DNA from: Antedon mediterranea
Taxonomy: Eukaryota; Echinodermata; Crinoidea; Comatulida; Antedonidae
Length of the DNA stretch: 60,000 bases
Direction: 5' to 3'
Assembly: GCF_964355755.1 (NCBI RefSeq)
Contig: NC_092676.1
Span: forward strand, 24,846,288-24,906,287
In this document: positions 46,479-57,968 of the stretch, one piece after another
Layout of the letters: every line of letters begins with the position of its first letter
Position numbering within the stretch: position 1 is the first letter of the stretch
Translations under genes and position numbers: made by a program
Notes under the pieces: generated by a model
Told to the model about the DNA's origin: nothing
What the model saw: the letters and a program-made list of their open reading frames with translations, nothing else
Databases searched by the model: none

Positions 46479-46990
46479 TATTGAGGGGATACTGCTATTG
46501 CGGGATACCATTATTGAGGGGACACCACTATTGTGGGGAGATCACTACTGAGAGGACACCACTATTGAGGGGACACCACTATTGAGTGGACACCGTTATT
46601 GAGTGGACACCGTTATTGAGTGGACACCGTTATTGAGTGGACACCGCTATTGAGAGGACACCACTATTGAGTGGACACCGTTATTGAGTGGACACCGCTA
46701 TTGAGAGGACACCGCTATTGAGGGTACACCGCTATTGAGGGTACACCGCTATTGAGGGTACACCGCTATTGAGGGGACACCACTATTGAGGGGACATTGC
46801 TATTGAGGGGACACCGCTTTTGAGGGGAGACCGCTTTTGAGGGGAGACCGCTTTTGAGAGGACACCACAATGAGGGAACACAGTAGTCAGGGATATCGCT
46901 AATGAGGAGACACTGCTAATGAGGGGTCGCTATATTAAGGGGATACCGCTATTGGAGAGGGGACACAACTAATGAGAGGACACCGCTTTT
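46479..46990. repeat. 17-bp minisatellite, about 30 units
   Basis: Unit GAGGGGACACCGCTATT and variants (GTGGACACCGTTATT, GAGGACACCACTATT). The centre is strictly 17-bp periodic and the edges degenerate. The unit matches the CTATTAAGGGGACACC end of a pogo-like fragment at 45410. Confidence 0.92.
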
Positions 46991-48530
46991 GAAAAGATTC
47001 TGAAGAAGGTGTCCCATCAAGATGTTAAACATTAGTAAACTGTATCTACCACAATGCTACAGTTAAATAATACTTTAAAATAGCTACCACAATGCTACAG
47101 TAATATTTTTTAAATAGCTGACAAAAGAAAGTATTTTACAGTCTACAGTAAGCTTAGTTGTCAAGGCTCTCATATTTCAATAATTAGAATCCATTTTTCA
47201 ATCTATCCATTCCAATTTAGAGTACAGTAAGTTGTCCTAATCTGATTGACAACCATTAATGTGTTTCTTTATCACATACGATAATTACCGATGACAGAAC
47301 AGTGTCAATTATCGAATAAATCACTATAAATATTTCCAAAATCATCAGATTTATTGGACCAGGAGGTACTAAAATTAGGTTACTAAGAATTCTTGGTTGT
47401 AACATTATTGGGAATGAATTATTTATTACGTCTCAAAGCATAACAACATAATCATGGTGAGGTGGTAACTATTACCATGAGGTGGTACCATGAGGTGGTA
47501 CCTCCATGCTATTACCTAGTTATACAGTACAGGCCTGTAAAAAGACAATATCAATATCATACAAAATTATGATCAATGAGTGTGTTTTTGTTGTGACAAT
47601 AATATTTTATTTTAGACTTAAATTGTTTAATAAACATAAAGTTATTTATAATATCCAGATATGAGTAGTAATTGGTAGAGTTTCTTTAAAAAAAAATTGA
47701 TAAGTAATTTTTTTTTCTATGGAACAGAGATTCCAAAAATAAAAGATTGAATGAATGAATGAATTATAAATCTACTTCAATTAGTAATACACTACTAAAT
47801 AACTATATATATATTTCAACAAAACTCACCTTTCTTTTTATAATTTTTCACCATATATCCTAAAGTTAAATTTTATAACTGGCAACACACTCTTAATTTC
47901 AAATATGTGTAATTTTGCATCATATTAGAAATAAAGGCGAAACCCAAATGACCCGAGGCAAAACTAATTTTTTTTTAAACCTAGAAAAAATGATAATTAA
48001 TTTTAAAAATTTTTTATTTTTTGATATGTAGGTTATATATTTTGAAAAACTAAAATTGATGATCATAATATTATTTTAGAACAGACGCTAGTCCTCTGAA
48101 CGGTTGATAGTTTGTAAATTGTATTAGAAATTGAAAGATTTACGGTCATACGGGCATTCAAATTATACTTTTATAGACTTTCAACAGATGATATAGTTCA
48201 ATGAGTAATCTTGTTCTGACGTTGATTAATTGATTGATCATCAAACGAATGTTGAAAACTAAAAATGGTACTCTAAGCCAATCTAAGCATCTTATGCACA
48301 ATCACAACCAAATGCTAGCTCTTAAAGATAAACTGCCTCTCCTCCATAGATGGGAAAAATATTGCAGTAATTTAATTATCAAATTTGAATAGAAGAACAA
48401 CATCAGAAAACACAGCGACTACTGTATACTGTTACTGTATATTCTAAAATGTTCAGCCTCTGCTCTAATGCAATATCACTCAAATTGAATGGCAAAACAT
48501 GAAAATTCTGACTGAGTACAGTACAGTATC
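46991..48530. other. Mostly featureless DNA with a possible LINE tail
   Basis: 47640-47762 ends AATAAAAGATTGAATGAATG with (GAAT)n, resembling a non-LTR 3' end. Otherwise nothing recognised. Confidence 0.4.
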
Positions 48531-49640
48531 ATGAGTATAAATCCGCCCCAACATTTAGATTAAATTTGGACACAAAATCATTGTTAGCAATTCGAGTATA
48601 ACCCCACCCCCAAAATTAGATTAAATTTAGAGTCAATATCATTATTAGCAATAGAGAGAAATGGCGAACCGCGATGACGTCACTCAAATTTCACCGAGTG
48701 GGTATAGATTGTAAACAAACCATTTCGCCACATGTTTTTGTATGGGAAATTCCGATGGGTTGAGTTAAAAAGGAAGGTAGAAAAGAACGTTTAAAACACA
48801 CATAATAGCAGTATCTTTTTTTTTTGCAACACCCTTAACAATTTTAATGTTATATGGGCAAATCTTAACATATTTTATTTTAATTTGGATTGAATTAAGA
48901 CGCGTTTTTGTTATATACTGTACCCAGCTCTAGGCCCTAGATAGTTGGCCTGTATGCTGTAGTACCTCGAGCCTAGCACGGATTATCGGTTATTATAATA
49001 ATAATAATATTGGAAATTCGTTATTGCATACTGTACTTACTACTACTACTTTAGCTAGGGTGCTGCTAGGCGTCTCCTAGCTAGGTAGTAAGACTAAATA
49101 GAGCATCTCTAGTAGATGTAGGCCTAGCATTAGTTTCAGTTTGACAACTGCCATTTTGTTATGTGGCTAGTGATGCTTCCTGCAGGGGGGCTACCGCCAG
49201 TAATACTGGAATACTTGATAACACCATTCTACTATAATACTATAGGCCTAGTCTAATGTAGACCTACAGATATGAGATATTTTTAGGATTATGATTGTGA
49301 ATGATGGATGATTTTTATACATATTTCATTGTTTTATTGTGTAAATACACAAATACAACAAGAATTATGAGCGTTTACAGCAACAACATTGGTTAGACAA
49401 CGCCATGATTCACGTGTATAAACATAGGAAATGTGTCGCCCTCAACGGTTTGTTATGATTTTATACCCACTCGGATTTTAGACGTCGGTTCCCCATTTCT
49501 CTCTATTCGAGTATAACCCCACCCCCAAAATTAGATTAAATTTGGAGTCAATATCATTGTTAGCAATTCGAGTATAAACCCACCCCCAAATTTAGATTGT
49601 ACACAAAACCATTGTTAATAAAATCCAGGTTTAATCCCAC
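48531..49640. repeat. About 60-bp tandem array split by an inserted element
   Basis: Units of the form ATTCGAGTATAACCCCACCC ... TCATTGTTAGCA occur at 48531-48652 and resume at 49505-49640. The break is the TIR element at 48653-49504. Confidence 0.8.
48653..49504. mobile_element. 852-bp TIR element inserted in the tandem array
   Basis: Ends AGAGAGAAATGGCGAACCG and CGGTTCCCCATTTCTCTCT, with homology extending inward to CCGAGTGGGTATA and TAACAAACC (about 80 bp of imperfect TIR). It is flanked by AT on both sides while the neighbouring array units show the joined site AGCAATTCGAG, so a 2-bp AT duplication is implied. No transposase frame. A perfect CRE TGACGTCA lies in the left arm at 48675-48682. 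Confidence 0.8.
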
Positions 49641-50437
49641 CTCCTAATTTTCTCCCAATCTTATGCCAAAGTCTATCCTCTGTCAGAATATGTTGTCATT
49701 GTAGTACTCTTTATAATTAATGTCTTAATGTCCATATCCAGACATAGGTGGAGGGGGTTGGGGTTAGGTTTGAGGTGGTAGCTTCTTCATGACATGCAAC
49801 ACCATCTCTATTGAAAATATAATACAATTCTAACCAAGAAGATGTTGTGCAGTGCACCTTTAATGGCATGAATCTATAACTTATTTACAGTACGACAGCT
49901 TTAAACTCTCATTTCCCCAATCTAATCAGGTGAGTGGTTTTACTGTGGGATTCGCAACGACATCTAAATTGTTACTGTAAATCCTGTAAATTCCACAGTA
50001 AAATCTTGACCTACATTTTCAGCAAATTAATTAGCAATTGATGAGCTTTCGATGCTCACTGCCGAATTAACTTGATTTGTGGGTTACATCAGTAAAGCAA
50101 GGTACGGCATATTTAAGATTGCTCAAGAAGCATAAAAATTGGACTGTATATCCCAATTAAAACCTTCTTCCTGGTCAGATTTTAATTATCAAAATGAGTT
50201 TGTTTCCTTTCTTCGGACACTTACGACTTAATTGATTAATTGACCTTTAAAAGACATAACTTTAGGCATAAATTCTACTTACTGTATATATTTGCATAAA
50301 TGCCCAGTTTTTAATAAATACCCCCTTCGAATAAAAACACTTCCCTGTTCTCAATTGAACATAGTTTGGATCAAATTCCCCCTCAAATACTGTAAAGCGT
50401 AACATTATATCGTTCATATACACACAATTATGTATAA
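49641..50437. other. Gene-free DNA
   Basis: Nothing recognisable. Confidence 0.6.
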
Positions 50438-50570
50438 AGTTCTATCTATACTATCAAACTTTATGTGACCAGAAAATGTGATGTGCAAAAATGGCCATGA
50501 TGATGTCATATCACTACCATATTTAAGCATTTCCTTACCATATTCGGGCATATCACTATCATATTTAGGT
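50438..50570. mobile_element. Harbinger-like MITE, right end missing
   Basis: AGTTCTATCTATACTATCAA after TAA, followed by ACTTTATGTGACC and three CATATTYRGGCAT-type units. The right terminus is lost. Confidence 0.7.
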
Positions 50571-51767
50571 AGTAGATTGAGATGCAGGATGATCTACCAT
50601 TTTGATACAATAAATCAAAGCCAAAAATAAAATAATTTATAAATAATAAAAGCAACATATTAAAAAAAATAAAAGATAATATTCCCTTTTTTTTGGCTGT
50701 TTTACTTTATCGTTTTTATTTAGATTTTCGCTTTTTTTTTTGTATTTCTTTTGAGATTTAGATACCCACAGCATTGTCATTTTCCAGTAATTTGCCTTTG
50801 GATTTATATGTCTGACCAACTCCCTGGTCTGACTGTTTGTAGGGTTTCCATGTTTTTATTGTGAATTTTTTTATTGCAATAGAGACTATACGGTGATTAA
50901 ATGAACATTGTGCTATGTATTCATTCTGTACAATTGTGATCATCATACACTTCATTATTTAGGCCTGCATTGTTTTATATGGTTTTCTTACTAGGCCTAT
51001 AGTTACCTTTCTTGTTTACAACATGCTAATTAAACTACATCTGTTAAAAATAATTTGATTATGTATTTTTGCTGTAAATATAAACAAACTGAGACTGAAT
51101 CACATTCAATAACAATGGAAATAATCTAAAAATAGTTTGCTCGCTGACAACTGACATTGTTACTGATTTTAATAAATGAGCTCAAAATAAATATAAAAAA
51201 TGAATTTTTAAAATAAAAATTCATTCTCATTAGACTTGTTTGCCGCAAGCGACAGTTTTTTATGTTGTTAGTATTTCTATTACTAGTATTAGTGATGACG
51301 ATTTCCAGATTAAGTATACTATGAAATGCCACATGTGCCAAAATCTTTTGAAAATGAATTGCCAACTAGAACTTGGTGTTCTTGCATTGCATGATCAATT
51401 TCACTGAAATCTCATTTATAAATTATTTGTTTCATAAATGAAAATGTACTTTTAAATCAAATCAAATTTGATGGAATATTCAGCCTTGGAGGATGAAATG
51501 CTGAGAAAAGTAATATCTACCGTACATACTTTTGGTCCCAATACACTAATTTATGGTCAATATACAGACAAATTATGAGCTATCTTAAAGCCTTATGGGA
51601 ATTGGTTTATCTCAATTTTAAATGTAAAATATTTTATTTATGGTTTTACTGAAAAGATAACAAAATACTATTGCAAAATTTAGAAAGAGAAATTTAATCA
51701 GTAATTTTTAGACTTTTTAAAACTGGTGTTCATGTTAGGAATTTTTTTTTAAATTACTAAGAATGCC
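50571..51767. other. Gene-free AT-rich DNA
   Basis: Nothing recognisable. Confidence 0.6.
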
Positions 51768-51879
51768 CCGGAGAATATGTACATAGTACAGTACTGTTGG
51801 TATTTGTCGCAGCCAGACATAAGATCAAAGGACTGTTACGAGTTCCTATCTTGGCAAGGCGAGCTCAGTGTCCTGTTAT
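51768..51879. repeat. Dispersed repeat segment, copy 2 (pair with 30751-30859)
   Basis: Nearly identical to the segment at 30.75 kb, with four substitutions across the central 85 bp and unrelated flanks. Confidence 0.75.
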
Positions 51880-52924
51880 AATGCTGTCTCCACCACTTCC
51901 ACAACAAACCCCCGCTCCATCTCAACTTTTCCACAGTCTCAAGCGAGAAATATATCAATCTAACACACCAACACATAAACTATTATGGGTTCGTATTGAA
52001 CAGTCAGAAAGATCGCATTTTATTAAACTCATAGATTCTGTATTTTGATTCTACTAATTTAAGTGGAAAATCGGTCATTGCTCCTGCGAGTTATTAAAAT
52101 TGATTCCAAAATCTTACAAGGATTTATTAACAAATCTGATAATGATTTTGATTTAGCAAGATATTTAAATTACGGCCAGCCTACAAGTGAAGATTTATTT
52201 AAGTTATAGTATACTAATTGAAATTTTTCTACCTATACTGTAATTTCATTATTAATGTAAATGAAACGATTTCATCTCACATTTCATACATACTACACTA
52301 ATAATTCAAAACCGGATGTATGTACCAAGTCCAAAAAAAGGATAATGGATTCTCCATTATTTTTCGAACATTAAATTTGATTTTAAATACTTTCCCTCAT
52401 TGCGACATTAATTCAAAGGTGCCAGTTTTTTGTTAGACAGCGATTCCTTTTAGAAAATTTCAACAACGTAGAGCTTTTGTCCGCAGTTTGCATCAAGCTA
52501 ATCCAAATGAATCCATTTCCATTATGGGAACGATAGCAAATCCATAGAATGAGGAAGGAGAGAGTAACATAAGACGATAATGTCCATTGCTATGCAACCA
52601 TTATTATCTGATGATAAAACTACATTATAAAATGAAAACATGAAACGACTGTTTTACAACTGTTACGATAGACATTAAAGAAAGTAGAGGAAGGGAAGGC
52701 ATTTGGATAAGGCATTACAATTTGTTTTTTTTTAATTTCAAAAATTAAAAAATCTTTATATATACTGGTAAAACGCTGTCATCAAATTTAAGGTCTGTTT
52801 TCTAATATTAATCAAATTTTTGGTTCGAATCATATCCAAATCACAAATTGATAAAAATGAAAATGATTTTGTCCATAATTGCTAAATATTCAGAACTTTT
52901 TAATTTACCAAAAAAGAATGAAAC
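51880..52924. other. Gene-free DNA
   Basis: Nothing recognisable. Confidence 0.6.
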
Positions 52925-53395
52925 ATTTCTTGTCTGAACAAGTTATAATAAAGCTAATTAATGAGTAGAATTTACAACTATTTACAACCTGTGTGAACAG
53001 GAAAATAAAGTAAGTAATGGTAAAATAACAACCATGCTAAGGCATGTTACATTTCTTGTGTGAACAGGGACTATTAAAAAGTAGTTATTGGGTAGAATTT
53101 ACAACTGTTTTAAAAGGCTGTATGTTACATTTCTTGTGTGAACAGGGACTATTAGAAAGTTAATTATTAGGTAGAATTTACAACTGTTTTAAAAGGCTGT
53201 ATGTTACATTTCTTGTGTGAATAGGGTATTAGAAAGTTAATAATTAATGTTAAAATTTACAACCAACGCTGTATGTTACAGTTTACTGTGTGAACAGGGT
53301 ATTAGAAAGTTAATAATTTTGTTAAAATTTACAGCCACACTAAGGTGGTATGCTACAGTTTACTGTGTGAACAGGGTATTAGAAAGCTAATTAAG
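52925..53395. repeat. Tandem repeat, about 75 bp x 5-6
   Basis: Units contain ACATTTCTTGTGTGAACAGG, TATTAGAAAGTTAATAATT and GTAGAATTTACAACTGTTTT. The two middle units are nearly identical and the outer ones diverged. Confidence 0.85.
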
Positions 53396-53734
53396 GCAAA
53401 ATGAGATATCTTTGTTAAACATCATTTATGATAAATTACAAAAATATAAAATATTGATTAGAAATGATATCCGCAATAAATGACCTTGATCGTCAGTTAC
53501 AAATCCTTGCGCATTAATGATTTTTTAAATGTAAAGATTAAGAAATCATTTTGACTGATCGCTACTCATTACGAGCTGAGTAATTAAAATCTAAACACTT
53601 GTTTTGCAAAAGTCATTAACGAATCATGTTCTACTGCAGTTACTGCAGTATTTACTGCATTAAAACATATTCATTTAGTTTGTTTTAATGTTTATGAGGC
53701 AGTCACAGCAATAAACCATGTGAAGGCCTATGTA

Positions 53735-54015
53735 CTCTCAAAATCGCTTTCTCAACATTGAGATCGTGGGTTCGAATCCAAAGGTTGGCACGCATTGCTT
53801 GTATCCTAAGCAAAGATACTTTACTTGCGTTTGCCTCTCTCCACCCAGGTGTACAAATGGGTACCAAAACACAACTGAGCTGATTATTGGCTGCAACATT
53901 ATGGGAGTATGTTTCCAGGATGTGTTAGATCCGAAATATGACTGGGTAAATAATGTGAAGCGCTTAGAGTCATTGTGCATTCTGTAAGCGCCATATAAGG
54001 TTGACGAATTATTAT
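53735..54015 (+). mobile_element. SINE, copy 1
   Basis: Perfect pol III B box GGTTCGAATCC (53769-53779), body TTGCCTCTCTCCACCCAGGT, GGGTACC and ATTATGGGAG, and a tail AGCGCTTAGAG ... AAGCGCCATATAAGG. Homologous along its length to 54838-55088. Confidence 0.8.
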
Positions 54016-54085
54016 AACAAAATATAATTACTGCAGTAACTGTTGACGAATTATTATAACAAAATAACATTACTGCAGTAACTGT
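54001..54085. repeat. About 43-bp tandem duplication after SINE copy 1
   Basis: TGACGAATTATTATAACAAA ... TTACTGCAGTAACTGT occurs twice in direct succession. Confidence 0.85.
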
Positions 54086-54837
54086 GGTAGAATAGTTTTT
54101 ATATAGTTCTGAATGAGAACAAAGGATTAAAAAAAAATATGAAAAAATTGCTGATACTGATACGAACGTAGTTTTCACAATTGTTAATTCACTATAAATT
54201 CAATTATTAATTATCAATATTAATTATATAAATTTTTTTTTATTGGAAAAAATACTAATATACTATTTATAATACTATTTTTAATTATATATACATTTAT
54301 TAAAATTAATTAATTCAAAAACAAATTAAATCATATTAAATTATGCATTTAATTTTACTATAAACGGCATGATCCTCTATCATGCTTATTGATCAATATT
54401 ATCATTTATTATTATTATGCAAATGTCAATTGAAATTAAATGAAAAGAATAGAGAAATTAATGTAAGAAACGAGACAGAGACAACACTTGACAAACCTTC
54501 AATATGTGAAAACAATGCACGTTTGAAATACTGTTATTGTTATTTCAATGTCCATGTAATACCATGCATTTGTGCAACAGATAACAAAAGTAGTTATGTG
54601 TAATCCTTAAGATGGGGTATTGTCACGTTCACTTAGGATGACTTGCTTCAGTGTGCATATAATGATAATAACGTACGGTTACCCATTTATACGGCCTACT
54701 TGAGATGCAAGATAATCCTATGATGCTGTATGGCGGCTCATAATGATTCTGTGATGCACGTGCTGGTTGCTGGTGATGATGAGGTTGTGGTGAAGCTTAT
54801 GTTCATGGTAATGACACTGATAATGGACTACTGATCG
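54086..54837. other. Gene-free AT-rich DNA
   Basis: Nothing recognisable. Confidence 0.6.
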
Positions 54838-55088
54838 TGATATTGTGGGTTCGAATCCAACATCAGTCGCATTGTTTGTATCCTTAGAAAAGATACCTTA
54901 CTTACGTTTGCCTCTCTCCAACCAGGTGTATAAATGGGTACCTGGTAAAGATCAAGACACAACTTTGCGCTTATTACTAGCTGCATTATGGGAGCATGTT
55001 TCCATACGTGTTTGATCCAAAAATGACCGCGGTAATATTTTGTACAGCGCTTAGAGGTTTATAAATACAGGATACTATTATTATTATA
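54838..55088 (+). mobile_element. SINE, copy 2
   Basis: B box GGTTCGAATCC at 54848-54858, the same TTGCCTCTCTCCAACCAGGT and ATTATGGGAGCATGTTTCC body, AGCGCTTAGAGG tail and (ATT)n end as copy 1. It includes GGTAAAGATCA, absent from copy 1. Confidence 0.8.
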
Positions 55089-55799
55089 ACTTTTGTTTAT
55101 TAAAAGGGATGATTTAATGATACACTGGTGAACAATCATTAAGTCTATCACACAAGATAGTCCTACTAGAGATCAGTAGAAAGGCACATAAGACTAACAT
55201 TATGAAGACCTACCAGAACTTTACATCAATAGCTAGAAAGAGAAGGCATATTTTGCTAGCAAACGTGTACGAGCTGATGACCTAGAGTCCAACCCCCGGC
55301 AAAATAATAAGCAAACTTTTATTTTCACGACAAATCACTAGACTAAATTAAATCTGCACATGTGCTTTCTGAGCATATGCAGAATGACCATATCACTCTG
55401 TATAATCTACTGATCCATAATAAAAACAAAAGGTGGCATTATTACCACCAAAATCATACCAATTCACTCATTAAATCAATGTCGATACGCCTACACAAAA
55501 AATAATTTTTGAAATGTAGTTCCACGGTTTCCTCACAAAAATAATCATTTAGAGAACAAAGAGTTACATAATGTAAACCTGCAGACAGCTTACATTGGAT
55601 GATGTTCAACATTAATTGTAATTACAAATGTCAAAGCAACATAGTAGTCTTTAATTTAACTTGTTTTATATATTATTATTGTTTTTGTTATATTTACATG
55701 TTTAATGCAATAATGTAATGTTTATATTTTTTATATTAGATTAAAAGGATTAGATTAGATTAGATTAAAAGGATCCAAATGAAATAAGCTAATATTTAA
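55089..55799. other. Gene-free DNA
   Basis: An (ATTAG)n-type run lies at 55737-55771. Nothing else. Confidence 0.6.
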
Positions 55800-55926
55800 T
55801 AAGCTTTTTGGGCTATCCTGGAAAATCTTTTATAAATGTATTATTTGTATTATGTCAATAATTTATGTTATCACTTTGTATGTATTTTTTATGATGATTT
55901 TCCTAATAAATTCAAATCAAATCAAA
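55800..55926 (+). mobile_element. Candidate non-LTR retroelement 3' end
   Basis: TTTTCCTAATAAATTCAAAT then CAAATCAAAC: a polyadenylation-like signal followed by an AAATC repeat, as at many LINE 3' ends. Confidence 0.35.
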
Positions 55927-55938
55927 CACATTATGTAA

Positions 55939-56084
55939 AGCTCTGTCTACACTATCAAACTTTATGTGACAAAAAAATGTGATGTGCCTACTGTATATAT
56001 GGACATGATGATGATATCACTACTATAATATTTGGGCACATCACACTTTTTTTGTTAAACTAGTTTAATAGTGTAGACATAGCT
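55939..56084. mobile_element. Harbinger-like MITE, full copy
   Basis: 146 bp, AGCTCTGTCTACACTATCAA to GTGTAGACATAGCT, flanked by TAA and TTA. The interior order is reversed relative to 28321-28475 (ACTTTATGTGAC at the left), so it sits in the opposite orientation. Confidence 0.85.
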
Positions 56085-56427
56085 TTAGTAAAGATCTGCA
56101 TTATGTAATGTACAGTACAATGTATAATAACTCCCAAGTACCATTTTACAAAAGTCGTAATAAATCTTAACTTTCTAATTGATTCAACTGGGAATCACAT
56201 ACATTGACTAATTCATTAACGTGGGTGGTCACAAGTTACATTTTATGGACATTCAGAAGTATAATTATTTTTACCTAAGAAAGTGTGAAATGAGAAGTGA
56301 GGGGCGTCGCATGGCATAATAATGTAGTGCACTTCTATGTTTTATAAAATGCGTAAAAATATCATAAAAATATAACCTGGTTAGCGGAGGTACTGAATGA
56401 ATGGAGATCTGTTTCCTTTACCTGAAC

Positions 56428-56461
56428 CAGGGAGATGTAAAACAACTATGACATCTCCCTG
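56428..56461. other. Perfect 11-bp hairpin
   Basis: CAGGGAGATGT and ACATCTCCCTG pair around a 12-nt loop. It sits at the left of a segment (56428-56705) whose GACAGGCCTTGTCTTTT and AAAGACAAGGCCTGT blocks are also inverted. That segment may be a decayed foldback or retroelement ending AATAAAGTTGAAGTTGAAG near 56838. Confidence 0.5.
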
Positions 56462-57045
56462 CCTGAACCCGCGATAGATGTGAAAGAACTTTTATTGACA
56501 GGCCTTGTCTTTTGAAAATCATAGGTGTGCTACAAATTGCACTCCTCAATACATTCAGAGGTGCTGTAGGTGTGCTGTTTGTATTTATATGTGTAGAAGT
56601 TAACCAAAGGCGTGTTGTAAATCGCACTCCTCAAGGGCAGTTTAGGAGTGTGTTGAAAGACAAGGCCTGTATTGAGCTCACAAAAAATAAAATTCCGGGC
56701 AGGATTCCATATCAACACCATTCTGAGCTGGACTTGATTAATGTTTACACTATTTTCTAGGTCCTTCCTTATGTTTTAAAATTTAATATTATCATTGTAA
56801 AACAAAATTTTATTTGGAAAATAAAGTTGAAGTTGAAGTATTGACATTTAAGTCTTTCAAAAGGTTAATATAATAGAATTAAACCCCTTCTTTTTCTATT
56901 CATTGGAGGATCTTATTATGGGGATACCTTCCCATAAAATTAAGCACATAATGTTATAACATGGTCATCCACTATACAGGGGACTTAATTGTTGTGTTCC
57001 AAAGGTGTCACTGTTTATGGGTTGTCTAATGTACCATTACATTTT

Positions 57046-57170
57046 TCGTGATAACTTTATGTGATAAAATGCGATGTGCCCATATATGGACACAATGGTG
57101 TCATATCACTACCAAATTTGGGCACAGCACACCTTATTTGTCAAACTAGTTTGATAGTGTAAACAGAGCT
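57046..57170. mobile_element. Harbinger-like MITE, left end missing
   Basis: Interior ATGCGATGTGCCCATATATG and ACCAAATTTGGGCAC lead to the right end AACTAGTTTGATAGTGTAAA then CAGAGCT and TAA. Confidence 0.75.
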
Positions 57171-57720
57171 TAATTTTGATTAGGATGAGATCTATCAGTA
57201 ATCCAATTATCTTACCTACCTGTAAAATTAGGAAAATTCTTCTCTTGCTATTTTTGAACATTATAGTGTGTTGTTAACAGTCTGAAAAATACAAACAATT
57301 GACTGACTACAGTATACAAGGTGTTTAAAAAAAAAAAAAGTTAAATGAAATATCAAAAAGTACCAAGGCTGTTGCGCATTCGGAGACCAACCTGTACTGC
57401 ACACTGCCTAGTATTACATGGCTATACTCCGCTGCCTTTTTTTAATGGCCTAGCCCTCGACAAGATAGAAGTGGATTAATTGAATAAAACTACTGTTTTG
57501 TATTCATTGAATGTGAAGAATATTTCCATAAGTTTTCTTTCCACAGCTCCACCAACAGTCTCTCAATCTTTCAACTCAATATTCTCTCCATTCCAAATTC
57601 ATTATTTGTGTATATTAGTTATTACTTTAGTATTGCCTTTCTATACACTGTTAGTAAAATTATTGTTAAATAAATGAAAGATCAGATAAAAAAACTGATT
57701 GAAATTTATAGGGACGTGTT
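57171..57720. other. Gene-free DNA
   Basis: Nothing recognisable. Confidence 0.6.
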
Positions 57721-57968
57721 ACTCTTTTTCTAAATAAATTCATTTAAATTGTCTACAAATATTTACAATCGTTGATTAATCTAGAAGCCTTAAAACTAAA
57801 TATTAACACTCATATTTGTTCGTAGTTTGTCTAATTCATTATCCACTCTTTTTCTAAATAAATTCATTTAAATTGTCTACAAACATTTACAATCGTTGAT
57901 TAATCTAGAAGCCTTAAAACTAAATATTAACACTCGCATTTGTTCGTAGTTTGTCTAATTCATTATCA
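57721..57968. repeat. 124-bp direct duplication
   Basis: Two adjacent copies starting ACTCTTTTTCTAAATAAATT and differing at only a few sites, so recent. Confidence 0.92.

Noticed and set aside
53769-53779. tRNA gene suggested by a perfect B box
   Set aside because: No cloverleaf can be formed around it and the same body recurs at 54.8 kb, so it is a SINE.
53738-54178. 146-residue minus-strand open frame
   Set aside because: It is antisense to SINE copy 1, and its internal amino-acid repeats come from the 43-bp DNA duplication.
56512-56760. 82-residue plus-strand open frame (MKIIGVLQIALLNTFRG...)
   Set aside because: It is created across an inverted-repeat structure with near-duplicate segments (GCACTCCTCAA twice) and has no domain.
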